DNA from: Petrimonas sp.
Lineage (GTDB): Bacteria; Bacteroidota; Bacteroidia; Bacteroidales; Dysgonomonadaceae
Assembly (NCBI GenBank): GCA_012839475.1
Contig: DUNG01000034.1
Location: 213,654-277,653, forward strand
Direction: 5' to 3'
DNA length: 64,000 nt
The first letter of the stretch is position 1, and the number at the start of each line of letters is the position of its first letter. A program made the position numbers and the translations under genes. This document shows, piece by piece, positions 44,194-53,637 of this stretch. The notes below the pieces were generated by a model. The model had not been told where the DNA came from, did not search any database, and saw only the letters and a list, made by a program, of their open reading frames with translations.

Positions 44194-45402
44194 CTAATAC
44201 CTGTCATATTTCTTATCGATAAACACATCCTTCACCGCCTCCAGGTATTCAAAGCCGTAGAGCATATCAGGGAGCAAGTAGCTTCCCTCTACCCACTCGT
44301 TCCACGCGTTGATCGTGATCAACTTGGGCTGATCCGGGTGTTGGTCCGCGTACTCTTTCGCCTTAGAGAGCAACGTGGCGAAGCTGGTAGGCGTGTTGTG
44401 GTAGTGCACGATATCTTTTTGACCCTTCGCCGGAAATCGGGGTGTGTCGTCCCAACCGATGGAGACACAGGGGAAAACCGGAACGTCGACTATTTCGTCC
44501 ATCTGCTCCCGTATTTTCCTCGCGTTGGCACCGTAGAGAAGGTAATCTTCAGCCATTCCGCCCATGTTGTACATGGCCACGCTATTGAATCCCATTTCGT
44601 TCACTCGGTTAGAGAAGTGTGCCGCGGCCTCTTCCGACATGATGGAGCCACCCCCTTGATTCCATTGAATATGTAGTCCCGGGAATCCCGCTTTTTTCAC
44701 CTCCTCCCGAAAGTAATCGAGTGCTTCGCGTGTTTTTTGGGTGTTCCAATCGAAACTCTCCATCAGCTTATCGACACAAAAAACAGAGAAAACAGGTTCA
44801 CCATCGATTTTAAAATAATTGGGTTGTTTAAAATACTGATTAATTACCCGGTCGACGATAATTTTGAAATTTTCCCAATCCACCTTGGCATTCCAAAGGA
44901 TGGAGTCGTCATCCCCGTATCGGTGGTAGTTCCAGTAGTTATGCTTTACATCGTGGTTAGCCCACATGATGTAGAACCGCATTTTATGGTTATTCCTGGC
45001 TTTTAAAAAGCCATCGTTCAGCGCGCTTTCCAGGTAGGGTCCCTCCTCGTACCAGTACCAGTCATACACGAACACGTTCACGCCATGGTCAACGGCCACG
45101 TCAATCCAGCGCTCCACCACCTTCGGGTCGTTATCTAGCTCGTATCCCCAGAGCGGTTGGCGAGGCTGATAATGGCCATCGTACCTTGGGTTGCCCTTTT
45201 TAATCACTTCCCACTCACCGGTTCCATCCGCCCATAATTTTGCTCTTCCTAGGGAGTCATCGTGGCAGGATGGCCATATATAGGCTGCCACATAATACTC
45301 ATCTGATTTTCCTACTTCTGTTTCCCGGCTTTCCACGCATGCGTTATTGAACAATAACAGCCCGAAAATCATGGCTAACAGGTTCATTTTTTTTGTCACC
45401 AT
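44194..45402 (-). CDS. WbsX/GH99-like lipoprotein
   Basis: 402 residues. A lipoprotein signal ends at NNAC (about residue 22). The rest matches the WbsX-type family (often annotated as glycosyltransferase WbsX or GH99-like): YYVAAYIWPSCHDD, YDGHYQPRQPLWGYE, NVFVYDWYWYEEGPYLE, FYIMWANHD and the closing TINAWNEWVEGSYLLPD. The paired Trp-Glu motifs recall the GH99 catalytic loop, so as an exported protein in a glycosidase locus it is more likely a hydrolase than a transferase (inference). Substrate unknown. First gene of the minus-strand set reading toward 38.6 kb. Confidence 0.8.
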   Translation of the reverse strand: MVTKKMNLLAMIFGLLLFNNACVESRETEVGKSDEYYVAAYIWPSCHDDSLGRAKLWADGTGEWEVIKKGNPRYDGHYQPRQPLWGYELDNDPKVVERWIDVAVDHGVNVFVYDWYWYEEGPYLESALNDGFLKARNNHKMRFYIMWANHDVKHNYWNYHRYGDDDSILWNAKVDWENFKIIVDRVINQYFKQPNYFKIDGEPVFSVFCVDKLMESFDWNTQKTREALDYFREEVKKAGFPGLHIQWNQGGGSIMSEEAAAHFSNRVNEMGFNSVAMYNMGGMAEDYLLYGANARKIREQMDEIVDVPVFPCVSIGWDDTPRFPAKGQKDIVHYHNTPTSFATLLSKAKEYADQHPDQPKLITINAWNEWVEGSYLLPDMLYGFEYLEAVKDVFIDKKYDRY

Positions 45403-45719
45403 ATCGCTTTTGATTAAAATTTTATTTTAATGACCATTGATACTTTTCAAACAGACCAATAACATCGGATAACCAGTTTACCGATGACTGGATCGGCAAC
45501 CAGCATATCACGCTAAATTACCCCACGAAGATAGGCATATTATATTTTTTTGGGAAATCTATCACTGGTTTTAACGATTCGGACAGGGTCTGTTTATCCC
45601 ACTATTTATTGCTGCCGTCCAACACGCACGGGTTTGGCTTGTTGATGGCTTGCAACATCACTATAAAAAAGAAAAAATCTCTTGTTCATGAGAACCTGCT
45701 TCTTTAAGCCCGTTAGCAA
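45403..45719. other. Intergenic region between WbsX-like gene and AraC-type regulator side
   Basis: No gene recognised. It must contain the promoter of the minus-strand glycosidase unit, but I see no convincing -33/-7 pair. Confidence 0.4.
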
Positions 45720-45983
45720 CTATTCCTCTAAATCCCTTTTACGCTTCAGTGCTTCCAGGAAGTAATAATCGATGTACCCCTGATTATCCAATTCGTTCGG
45801 TATCGTTTCCTTTAAACAGACATTAACGCATTGACAAGTAAAAACAAGAAACAATATCAGACAAAACAAAAAACGGGCAATGCTTGTTTTAGCTGTAACA
45901 CAGCTTTCGCGTACACGTCTATTTTTACTTTCTATAACAAATACAACATGCGCATGCGTACGCACAACCAGTTCGAACATCAA
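45720..45983 (-). pseudogene. Possible truncated small membrane or TPR-type protein
   Basis: 87-codon frame with a hydrophobic stretch (ARFLFCLILFLVF) and an end, IDYYFLEALKRKRDLEE, that recalls the first helix of Bacteroidetes TPR lipoproteins. It overlaps the likely start of the AraC-type gene on the other strand and lacks a credible start codon. Probably a remnant, possibly chance. Confidence 0.2.
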
Positions 45984-46871
45984 ATAGAAATGACAGGTAA
46001 TAGGAGCGCTGAAACAAAAAAACAGGGAGAGGAGTTAACGGATTTTTCCGACTCCTTCTCGACCAAAAAATTCGTGTTGAAGAGCTCCTCGGAGATCTTC
46101 AAAGGACAGTCATTCGAAGAGCCGTTTTTCTTTAGCGGGTTCATCTTCACGGTATGCTTGAAAGGAGAGGCCACCATTAGGCAGAACCACCGGGAATACA
46201 CCTTGAAACCCAACTCCATCCACCTCTACACGCCGGGGCAAATATTCACGCTGGTAGAACGGACGGACGATCTGTCCCTGGAGAGTCTTTTCCTTTCGGC
46301 CGACTACATCTTCAAGCTACCACTGCCGAAAGATCTTGAATTATTAAAACGAATCAGAATCGACCCCGTGCGTACGATAAGCGCAGAGGCAGTACGCGAT
46401 TTAATCAATCTGCGTACACTCGTGACCAAATCGTACAATGCAGAGAACAACCATTTTCATGAAAAACGAACCGAAGCCCTTATCTACGCCCTAATAATGG
46501 ATATCATGTCGCATTTCTTAGAATCGGTACCCTCCACGGTAACCGATAAATCAAGAAAAGAGGCTATCACGGATGATTTTTTCAGATTGCTGTTCGAGTC
46601 GTTCCAAAAAGAACGCCAGGTGACTTTCTTCGCCGACAAGCTATGCCTCACCCCGAAGTACCTCTCCATGACCATCAAGGAGGTCACGGGTCACCCAGCA
46701 AGCAGCTGGATCAACGAGATGGTCATCCTTGAGGCGAAGAGGTTATTGAAAGCAACAGAGCTTACCGCGTTGCAAATATCGGAGGAGCTGCATTTCCCCA
46801 ACCCCTCCTTTTTCGGCCGCTTCTTCAAGCAGCACACCGGCATGACCCCGCTGCAGTTCAGGAAAAGTTGA
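45948..46871 (+). CDS. AraC-family transcriptional regulator
   Basis: 307 residues from the ATG at 45948; the longer frame begins at a TTG with low-complexity sequence, and an ATG at 45990 is also possible. The N-terminal part (about 20-150) looks like a cupin-type ligand-binding domain (GFIFTVCLKGEATIRQNHRE, NSIHLYTPGQIF). The C-terminal 100 residues hold two helix-turn-helix units: TFFADKLCLTPKYLSMTIKE and TALQISEELHFPNPSFFGRF, with KQHTGMTPLQFRK closing, the AraC signature. By position it is the natural candidate to control the divergent minus-strand glycosidase genes, presumably in response to a sugar; this is inference. Confidence 0.92.
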   Translation: MRMRTHNQFEHQIEMTGNRSAETKKQGEELTDFSDSFSTKKFVLKSSSEIFKGQSFEEPFFFSGFIFTVCLKGEATIRQNHREYTLKPNSIHLYTPGQIFTLVERTDDLSLESLFLSADYIFKLPLPKDLELLKRIRIDPVRTISAEAVRDLINLRTLVTKSYNAENNHFHEKRTEALIYALIMDIMSHFLESVPSTVTDKSRKEAITDDFFRLLFESFQKERQVTFFADKLCLTPKYLSMTIKEVTGHPASSWINEMVILEAKRLLKATELTALQISEELHFPNPSFFGRFFKQHTGMTPLQFRKS

Positions 46872-46872
46872 A

Positions 46873-48765
46873 TTATGAACCCTTAGTGGCGTTGTCAATT
46901 GACCCAGCCGATTTCGTTGATGCATCATTCAGGATCTTCATGAACTCCTCGCCCGTGATCGTCTCCTTCTCGAGCAGGAAGTTGGTCGCCTCGTGCATCT
47001 TATCCAAGTTATCCGTGATGATTTTCCGCGCTTTATCGTGTGCCTCGTTGATGATACGGTGCACCTCTTTGTCGATGTCTGCCGCGGTCTTATCAGAACA
47101 GGTCAGGGAGGCGTCCCCGCCCAGGTACGCGTTCTTTACCGTCTCCAGCGCCATCATGCCGTACTTATCACTCATCCCGTAGCGGGTCACCATGGAGCGG
47201 GCCATTTGGGTAGCCCGTTCAATGTCGTTCGAAGCTCCCGTGGTGATGGTCCCGCAAATGATCTCTTCCGCCGCCCTGCCACCGGTGAGGGTTGCGATCC
47301 GATTGAACAGATCTTCGCGGCTCATCAGGTACTGTTCGCCCTCATCAACCTGCATGGTATACCCCAGCGCGCCTGATGTTCGGGGGATAATCGTGATCTT
47401 GTGCACCGGCGCGGAGTTGGTCTGCTTGGCGGCCACCATGGCGTGCCCTATCTCGTGGTAAGCGATAATCTTCTTTTCCGTCTCGGAGATCACCATCCCC
47501 TTCTTCTGGGCACCGGCGATGACCGTCTCCACCGACTCTTCCAAATCTTCCGTCGTTACCACATCACGCCCCATCCGCACTGCCCGTAATGCACCCTCGT
47601 TCACGATGTTGGCCAAATCCGCCCCGGAGGAGCCCGCCGTAGCCCGCGCCACAAGGTCAATATCTATCTCCTCGTGTCTCACCTTCTTAAGGTGTACCTC
47701 CAGTATTGCCTTCCGTCCTTGTAGGTCGGGTAGCTCCATCTGGATACGCCGATCGAATCGTCCCGCCCTCAGCAACGCCTTATCCAGGCTCTCGGGGCGG
47801 TTCGTCGCCGCCAGGATGACCACCCCCTTCTTGCTATCAAACCCGTCCATCTCCGTCAGCAGCTGATTCAGCGTCTGCTCTCGCTCATCGTTGCTGCTCA
47901 TGCCATCGCGCCGCTTGCCGATAGCGTCAATCTCATCGATAAAGATAATACAAGGCGCCTTCTCGTTGGCCTGTTTGAAGAGGTCGCGTACCTTGGCCGC
48001 TCCCATGCCCACGAACATCTGCACGAACTCGGAACCGGAGATGGAGAAGAAAGGCACCTTGGCTTCACCGGCGACCGCCCGGGCGATCAACGTTTTCCCG
48101 GTACCAGGAGGTCCCACCAAGAGTGCCCCCTTGGGTAGCGTAGCCCCCACCTTGGTATATTTATCGGGGTTATGCAGGAAGTCGACCACCTCGCTCAACG
48201 CCTCCTTCGCCTCATCTTGCCCCGCCACGTCGGCAAACGTGGTGGAAATATCAGAATCGGCGTAAATCTTCGCTCCGCTCTTCCCAAAGGACAACACGTT
48301 GTTCCCCCCGGCCATCCGCCCTTGAATCGACTTTGACATCTGCCGCCATAACAGGTAGAAAATCACACCCGGGAGCACCCAAAGCAGCAGGAAGTTAATG
48401 AGCGGGGAACTTTCGCGGGGGATGGTCTTGGTAAACTCGATACTCCCCGTTTCGTTCGGGCTCCCGGCGTTCAGTAGCCGGTTAACCAAATCGGGATCAT
48501 TCACGCAACCGGTTTGGTACACCTGCTCCTCGTTTCCGGAGGTGACCGCGGAGAAAAAGACGCGGTTCTCTTCAATCTGCACCTTTTTCACCTTCCCCTC
48601 TTCTACCATCTGGATAAAGCTGCCGTAATCGGTATCGATAATCTTCTGCTGCACCAGCTTGGGCATGATTAACCCGTTCAAAAGCAGCACCAGGATGATG
48701 CCAAATATAATCCCGTAGTATGGATTATGTCTTACCCTATCGTCGTTCTGTTGTTCTACCGCCAT
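46873..48765 (-). CDS. ftsH: ATP-dependent zinc metalloprotease FtsH
   Basis: 630 residues. Two membrane segments (about 17-35 and 122-140) flank a periplasmic domain. The AAA module has Walker A GPPGTGKT (about 219), Walker [13 protein letters not shown] and the second region of homology [20 protein letters not shown]; the protease has the zinc motif HEIGH (about 443). FtsH degrades membrane and regulatory proteins. It ends two bases from the convergent AraC-type gene. The N- and C-terminal tails are shorter and less charged than in some housekeeping FtsH proteins, so this may be one of two paralogues. Confidence 0.96.
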   Translation of the reverse strand: MAVEQQNDDRVRHNPYYGIIFGIILVLLLNGLIMPKLVQQKIIDTDYGSFIQMVEEGKVKKVQIEENRVFFSAVTSGNEEQVYQTGCVNDPDLVNRLLNAGSPNETGSIEFTKTIPRESSPLINFLLLWVLPGVIFYLLWRQMSKSIQGRMAGGNNVLSFGKSGAKIYADSDISTTFADVAGQDEAKEALSEVVDFLHNPDKYTKVGATLPKGALLVGPPGTGKTLIARAVAGEAKVPFFSISGSEFVQMFVGMGAAKVRDLFKQANEKAPCIIFIDEIDAIGKRRDGMSSNDEREQTLNQLLTEMDGFDSKKGVVILAATNRPESLDKALLRAGRFDRRIQMELPDLQGRKAILEVHLKKVRHEEIDIDLVARATAGSSGADLANIVNEGALRAVRMGRDVVTTEDLEESVETVIAGAQKKGMVISETEKKIIAYHEIGHAMVAAKQTNSAPVHKITIIPRTSGALGYTMQVDEGEQYLMSREDLFNRIATLTGGRAAEEIICGTITTGASNDIERATQMARSMVTRYGMSDKYGMMALETVKNAYLGGDASLTCSDKTAADIDKEVHRIINEAHDKARKIITDNLDKMHEATNFLLEKETITGEEFMKILNDASTKSAGSIDNATKGS

Positions 48766-48909
48766 AAGTTGATTTTATTATTTGATTTTTCAGTTTTACT
48801 TTGCAATGAATGGCATGCAAAACTCGTGCAAATCAATCAACTCATCATGGCTGAACAGGCGGCAAACATGTCCGATATCTCTTTTTATCGTGGTATCACG
48901 GTATTAAAT

Positions 48910-50766
48910 TCACAGTTCAAGCTTCAATTTTTCATCGCCGTTCACATCAAGCACCTGGAGCGTCATTGCCGACCCCTTCTTTTTGAGTATCATGATGGTG
49001 GCATCTTGAGGATTGTTTCCCCCTCCAATCACCACGGGAAAGTTGTTACCAATCGTCTTTTGGGGATGGTATGCAAAGCGATGAGTGTGACCATTCAGGG
49101 CAACGTCAAATGGAGCACTCTTCAGGATATCGCCCCACTCGTCGAAGCTTGGATTATACGCGCCTTCACCTAAGCCATATATGGGAATATGATGAATCAA
49201 CACCTTCTTCTTCGCTTTTTTAAACTCTTTGTTGGAAAGTTCTTTCCTCAAAAATGCGCCTTGCTCCTTTCGCAATCCTGTAAAATCATTCAAGCCAAAG
49301 TACTCCCGATGACCATCATCTTTGTCCTCCCCGCAATCCAGGATCACAAAACGGGTGTCTCCCCAATTGAATGCACCGTATGTTTTTTCGCCCATGTATT
49401 CGAGTAAATCACGGAGGCCAATAGAATAGGCTCCCCGTATTTCATGATTCCCCCGCAAATAGAAAACCGGTGTTGACTCCGCGCCCACCTTCTCATTCAT
49501 ATATGACATAGAGTTGACGGCCTGAGCTTCATTTCCTGGATCATCAATATTATCGCCATTAAAGACCACAAAGTCATACCCAACATCCTTGATTACTTCT
49601 GAGATCTGGTCGACCAGGCCTTTTCTCTGATGAAGATCATTCAAAATGACCGCGGTGAAGTCGGTCTCTTTCTCAGTTGGTAGCCTGAAAGTATAGGTCT
49701 CCGAGACTGCCGTCTTTCCAAACTCCTTCCGATAGGCTTCGTACACCGCGATTTCTCTGGAGCATACCCTGTAACTATACGTTTGCCCGGGTATCAGATC
49801 CTCCAGCCGAAATGTGTGCAGGTAGTTGTTGCACAGCATTTGACCATCCAGGTAGACATGAAGCTGTTGATCCAACTTGCCGTCAACCCCATACTCCACC
49901 CAGCTATGCACCGGCACATTTGTAAGCCAAGAGATAGTGATCCCACCATCTATCGGTCTTTGAAGATAGGGCTTGGTCCTAAATATTTTATCTGCATCGG
50001 CATGCAACCTTACCTCAACATAGAGCGGTCGATGATCTGATGCCACCTTCTCCTCAATCACCCCTCTGTTTGTGAGCCTCGACCAATTTTCCATTCCCTT
50101 GTAACCATAGATATAGTCGATACAAACATTGGGCTCATCAGCAGGATAGGTGTTTGTTTGGGGTGGAAGCAAGGAGGTGAAAACATCATTCAATGCTATT
50201 TGTTCGGGGGAATCGGGCTTCGAGTTCATATCACCTGCCAGGAAAAAGGGCTTGTCCAACTTCTCTGCCTCCCTTTTTATGATGTCAACCGACTGCAACC
50301 GATCCTCATGGTTCAATGAAAGATGCGTGCAGCCAAAGTAATACCCTTCAAGTTCAACGATCAGCAGCATCCTGGCCTCTTCGCGCCCTGGCAAAGGCAC
50401 CCTTTTAACACTTAACGGTCTCTCTTTGGAGAGAACGCCCAATCCATACTTCCCGCCATCGTAATCAATGGCAGGGGCATAGGTGGGAAACATGAGTGTT
50501 TTCCTGGACAACTCGTCCAGAACATCTACCCCTTTGCTTCTCCCGGTCACGCTATCCAGCTCCTGAACAGCCAAAATATCAGGCTTGACGCTGTTTATAA
50601 CGTCTGCCACCCTCTGATAATCTGTCACATTATCCAAGCCCCGGGCATTTCTCACATTATATGACATAAGCCTTATGGAGTTTTGCTCTTGCAATGGCGC
50701 GGCATATGCAAAGGAGGAGATCAAAGCAAAAAGGCCTAAAACAAACAAGATTTTCCGTCTATTCAT
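48910..50766 (-). CDS. Fusion: exported exonuclease/endonuclease/phosphatase domain plus calcineurin-like phosphoesterase
   Basis: 618 residues from the ATG opening the signal peptide (MNRRKILFVLGLFALISS). Residues 30-250 form an EEP-fold domain: IRLMSYNVRNARG, ILAVQELDS, YFGCTHLSLN, LAGDMNSKPDS and ASDHRPLYVE are its metal and catalytic motifs. After about 265 comes a purple-acid-phosphatase-type N-domain (KPYLQRPIDGGITISWLTN) and then a calcineurin-like phosphoesterase: ILNDLHQR, FNGDNIDD, RGNHEIRG, IHHIPIYG and LNGHTHRFA. Both domains look complete. The EEP half resembles secreted phosphodiesterases and the other half phosphatases, so stepwise release of phosphate from a phosphodiester outside the cytoplasm is a reasonable proposal. 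Confidence 0.9.
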   Translation of the reverse strand: MNRRKILFVLGLFALISSFAYAAPLQEQNSIRLMSYNVRNARGLDNVTDYQRVADVINSVKPDILAVQELDSVTGRSKGVDVLDELSRKTLMFPTYAPAIDYDGGKYGLGVLSKERPLSVKRVPLPGREEARMLLIVELEGYYFGCTHLSLNHEDRLQSVDIIKREAEKLDKPFFLAGDMNSKPDSPEQIALNDVFTSLLPPQTNTYPADEPNVCIDYIYGYKGMENWSRLTNRGVIEEKVASDHRPLYVEVRLHADADKIFRTKPYLQRPIDGGITISWLTNVPVHSWVEYGVDGKLDQQLHVYLDGQMLCNNYLHTFRLEDLIPGQTYSYRVCSREIAVYEAYRKEFGKTAVSETYTFRLPTEKETDFTAVILNDLHQRKGLVDQISEVIKDVGYDFVVFNGDNIDDPGNEAQAVNSMSYMNEKVGAESTPVFYLRGNHEIRGAYSIGLRDLLEYMGEKTYGAFNWGDTRFVILDCGEDKDDGHREYFGLNDFTGLRKEQGAFLRKELSNKEFKKAKKKVLIHHIPIYGLGEGAYNPSFDEWGDILKSAPFDVALNGHTHRFAYHPQKTIGNNFPVVIGGGNNPQDATIMILKKKGSAMTLQVLDVNGDEKLKLEL

Positions 50767-50944
50767 AACATACATTTTTTAATAACTGCAACACGCGTTC
50801 ATAGCGATATCGACCTGATCAGCACGTATGACGATGCATGATCATCTCCCACAAAATTAGATGAAAAAATAGCTTTTTCCAAGCATGCAAGACAAAAGGC
50901 AAAAAAACTTACAGGGGAGGCCAAACAAAATATATTCAACAAAG

Positions 50945-50977
50945 ATTGGTTAAATTGATTGGATGTTCGTATATTCG
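50945..50977 (+). promoter_or_regulatory. Probable promoter of tRNA-Val
   Basis: ATTG at 50945-50948 and TATATTCG at 50970-50977 are spaced 21 bases; the -7 element has one mismatch to TAnnTTTG. Confidence 0.45.
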
Positions 50978-50989
50978 CGATACGAAACT

Positions 50990-51064
50990 GAATTGTTAGC
51001 TCAGCTGGTTTAGAGCGCTGCCTTGACAGGGCAGAGGTCGCTGGTTCGAATCCAGCACAGTTCA
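50990..51064 (+). tRNA. tRNA-Val (anticodon GAC)
   Basis: 75 bases. Acceptor arms GAATTGT and ACAGTTC pair (one G-T), D-arm GCTC...GAGC, anticodon loop in CCTTGACAGG gives GAC, T-arm CTGGTTCGAATCCAG. CCA is not encoded. Confidence 0.95.
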
Positions 51065-51080
51065 CTAAGGCCAACGCGGC

Positions 51081-51274
51081 ATTCCATCGAGCTGCCAAAC
51101 TATTGTGTCCCACTAAACCCACCGCGGTTCAGCAAAACACCTCCACCACCCCAAACCCATCAGGAATTCCCAACGAACTGCCAAACTATTGTATTCCAGC
51201 AAACTAACTCGGGAATAGTTAATGGGCCACATTCGCAACAAGCTACCAAACGATAGTGCCCCACAAAACTCACC
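51081..51274 (+). repeat. Three degenerate copies of a 43-44-base repeat after tRNA-Val
   Basis: Copies start at 51081, 51166 and 51231. Each has ATTC...GCTGCCAAACTATTGT or a variant, then TCCCA...AAAC. Irregular spacing (85 and 65) and strong divergence argue against a functional array. No coding pattern. Confidence 0.6.
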
Positions 51275-51279
51275 GTGAC

Positions 51280-52527
51280 TTACCAAAAACGGGAGAAGTT
51301 GTTGTAACTTGAGACGAGTAACCCCACCACCTCGGAATAGTTGACCTGCCCCGTACTCACCTTGTTGGTTTTCAAATATGCATCATACACCTTATCCTGC
51401 GCGTTCGAGAGCGGCTCGCTCCTGGCTGCCAGCCAATGCTCCCTGTTTTGCTTTAAATGGTTCAAGATCTCCGGTCGCACGGATTGGTAGATCTCCTTGT
51501 AGTTATCAGGGAGAATACGGCGGGCGTCGTTCAACACGTACCCAAGCGTGGAGACGTAGGCACTGTAGCGTACCTGCCTATCGTTACTCGCAGCGCAGAC
51601 GATAAACGCGTAGAGGTTGGCCTCCGACTCGAGGCCGATACCGAACTGGTGCGCCATCTCATGCGCCAGGGTAAACGGGTAGGTAAAATCGAGGCTGTAA
51701 TGGTTCACGTGCACCTCGTTAAAGAACGGCCCAAAATACCCGGAAACGCCCGTTTTGGTATGGAACGGCTCGAACATCATCGGCTTCGCCCTTCGTTTGC
51801 CGTTGGGGAAAGCCAGCCGCAGCGGCTCGTGCAGTTTTTGGTAAACCGACTCCAGCTCCGTCTGAACCGCTTTCTTGTCTATTTTACCACGCCCTCCTAT
51901 TCCGCCCTGCTCTTTCATTCCACTCCCCCAGCCCGTTCCGCTATCTTCTCCTGTTTCCGCACCTCCTTCACCCGCAAGATCAATGTACGACTGGTTCGCT
52001 TTCTCAATATACCAAGTCACGAAATCGTGAAACCCTTCGCTGTCGTACGCCACCTCCTCTACCTGACACCGGGTGTAGAAATCTTCCCTGAAGTAGGCGA
52101 TTCCCCAGCTGAAATAGAACCATGCAACGAGAACCGTTACGAAGCGCAGCAATGAAAAGAGGAAGCGGACGAACCCGCTCCTTCGGACGATGGCTAGCAC
52201 GATGATCATCAATAACCAGATTACCGCCCCAATCAAGAACAGGTCGTACAACGAGAAAGGAAACAGGCTGGAGAAAGAGGAGAGCAGCGTGGCCACCCCC
52301 GGGTAGACAGCACGCATGTACCATTCGGAGAGCACCGGAACGTAACTAAATAGGATAATAAGTGCAAACAGGACGACAGAGACGATAAGCGTGCACCACC
52401 GTTTTTTCTTCTCCAGAAGTGTATAATCCCGTGGATAAACACGGCTAGTCTTATTGACCCGCAGAGAACGCCGGGAGCGGGTTTTCCGCCGCTTGGCCCT
52501 TCCAAGCACCTTCGTTACACCAACCAT
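51280..52527 (-). CDS. DUF3810 membrane protein, zinc-peptidase-like
   Basis: 415 residues from the ATG at 52527, which lies 22 bases after the stop of the upstream gene; the longer frame would overlap that gene. Basic N-terminus, then three membrane segments (LIVSVVLFALIILFSYV, LYDLFLIGAVIWLLMIIVLAIV, LLRFVTVLVAWFYFSW). A Gly-rich low-complexity linker (AGEGGAETGEDSGTGWGSG) separates these from the DUF3810 domain, which carries a gluzincin-like HEMAHQFG motif with ESEAN downstream as third ligand. Proteolytic activity is plausible but not shown for the family. Confidence 0.85.
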   Translation of the reverse strand: MVGVTKVLGRAKRRKTRSRRSLRVNKTSRVYPRDYTLLEKKKRWCTLIVSVVLFALIILFSYVPVLSEWYMRAVYPGVATLLSSFSSLFPFSLYDLFLIGAVIWLLMIIVLAIVRRSGFVRFLFSLLRFVTVLVAWFYFSWGIAYFREDFYTRCQVEEVAYDSEGFHDFVTWYIEKANQSYIDLAGEGGAETGEDSGTGWGSGMKEQGGIGGRGKIDKKAVQTELESVYQKLHEPLRLAFPNGKRRAKPMMFEPFHTKTGVSGYFGPFFNEVHVNHYSLDFTYPFTLAHEMAHQFGIGLESEANLYAFIVCAASNDRQVRYSAYVSTLGYVLNDARRILPDNYKEIYQSVRPEILNHLKQNREHWLAARSEPLSNAQDKVYDAYLKTNKVSTGQVNYSEVVGLLVSSYNNFSRFW

Positions 52528-52549
52528 TTTGACTGCTTTTATACCCACG

Positions 52550-53137
52550 CTACTCCAAGGTGAGCGGTTTCTTGTACACCCAACAGCCCGGCTCCGATAC
52601 GTGGTCTTGCACAAGCGTATCTGAAGTCTCTTTCCTGAGTATCCACACCACCATCAGATCGCCTGCCGCGGCACTAAGGAAAACGATGCCGAAAAGCAAC
52701 CAAAAGGGGCTGCCCACGAAAAAGGCGGCGACAATAGGCAAAAGCCCCAGCAGTAAGGCCGGCATAAGGGCTGCCAGAGAGTAGTGCTTCACCTTCAACG
52801 GCTCGCTGCAATGGCAATAGGGTGTGAGGTATTCACGCATAAAACCGAACCGAACACTGGAAAAACCCGACTCGGCAAACAGTCCGAAAAAAATCCCGTG
52901 AATCAGTTCATGCATGGCCACTCCCGCGATAAAAAGAAAGAAAAAAAGGAGGCACCCTTGCCAGGTAATCGCCAATGCGGGTTTCCAAATCAGGTAGAAG
53001 GGAACACCCAAAAGCACCAGCGAGAGACCTATAATTACCAAAGCCCACTTGCTCGCCGCGACAATATCAATGGTCTTTTTCTCTATTTTGTACCCTTTGT
53101 ATCTGTTTTCTTCGTTTGCTTTATTTGCTTCGTTCAT
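52550..53137 (-). CDS. DUF3267 membrane zinc-metalloprotease-like protein
   Basis: 195 residues. Four hydrophobic segments; the second contains MHELIHGIFFG (about 75-85), the HExxH of a membrane-embedded M50-like peptidase, and the DUF3267 hallmark SSVRFGFMREYLTPYCHC follows. A loop ending in GDLMVVWILRK may supply the third ligand. The charged N-terminal 20 residues (NEANKANEENRYKGYK) are cytosolic. It is the first gene of a pair with the DUF3810 gene; two different membrane HExxH proteins side by side may act in one envelope process (inference). Confidence 0.85.
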   Translation of the reverse strand: MNEANKANEENRYKGYKIEKKTIDIVAASKWALVIIGLSLVLLGVPFYLIWKPALAITWQGCLLFFFLFIAGVAMHELIHGIFFGLFAESGFSSVRFGFMREYLTPYCHCSEPLKVKHYSLAALMPALLLGLLPIVAAFFVGSPFWLLFGIVFLSAAAGDLMVVWILRKETSDTLVQDHVSEPGCWVYKKPLTLE

Positions 53138-53637
53138 TCTCTCCAGTTTTATAAACGTTTGTAGCGAATAGCGTCAAAATTACATGAAAAAACCTACATA
53201 AAAAAACCCCTACATCATCCAACCACGTTACCCGCTGAACTATTGTGCATCAAATATTTCTTTCACCTATCACAAAAGTTCACGGGTTAGATATTTGCTT
53301 TAAAGCAATAATTAACGTGAATACACAACCGGATCGTCTATTACGGTTTGGACAACTTCATACCTGTGTGACTAAAAATCAAACATTATTTACAAAGAAA
53401 AGATGTAGAGGAAAGTCAGATTTGCATGAAATATGAATCATTTTGTATATTTTTGCATCGTCTTACCATCGAATTGGAGGGAAGGGTACGCTTTTTAAAT
53501 CAAGCAACCGTCAAATTTTTCGGAAGAGGCCGTTTTTTACTATCAGGCCATCGTTGAGTTGCGAAAACCGTTTCGTTTTGAAGCAGCTTCGGACAACAAC
53601 AATTCAGACGTGAAGGCTAATAAAATTGGAGGGATTT
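53138..53637. other. Regulatory region upstream of glnN
   Basis: 500 bases without a gene. It holds the glnN promoter and a strong Shine-Dalgarno-like GGAGGG at 53628-53633, unusual in this phylum, five bases before the ATG. A long leader of about 175 bases follows the promoter. Confidence 0.6.
53421..53455 (+). promoter_or_regulatory. Promoter of glnN
   Basis: TTTG at 53421-53424 and TATTTTTG at 53448-53455, spaced 23 bases, in good agreement with the Bacteroidetes consensus. Confidence 0.6.
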
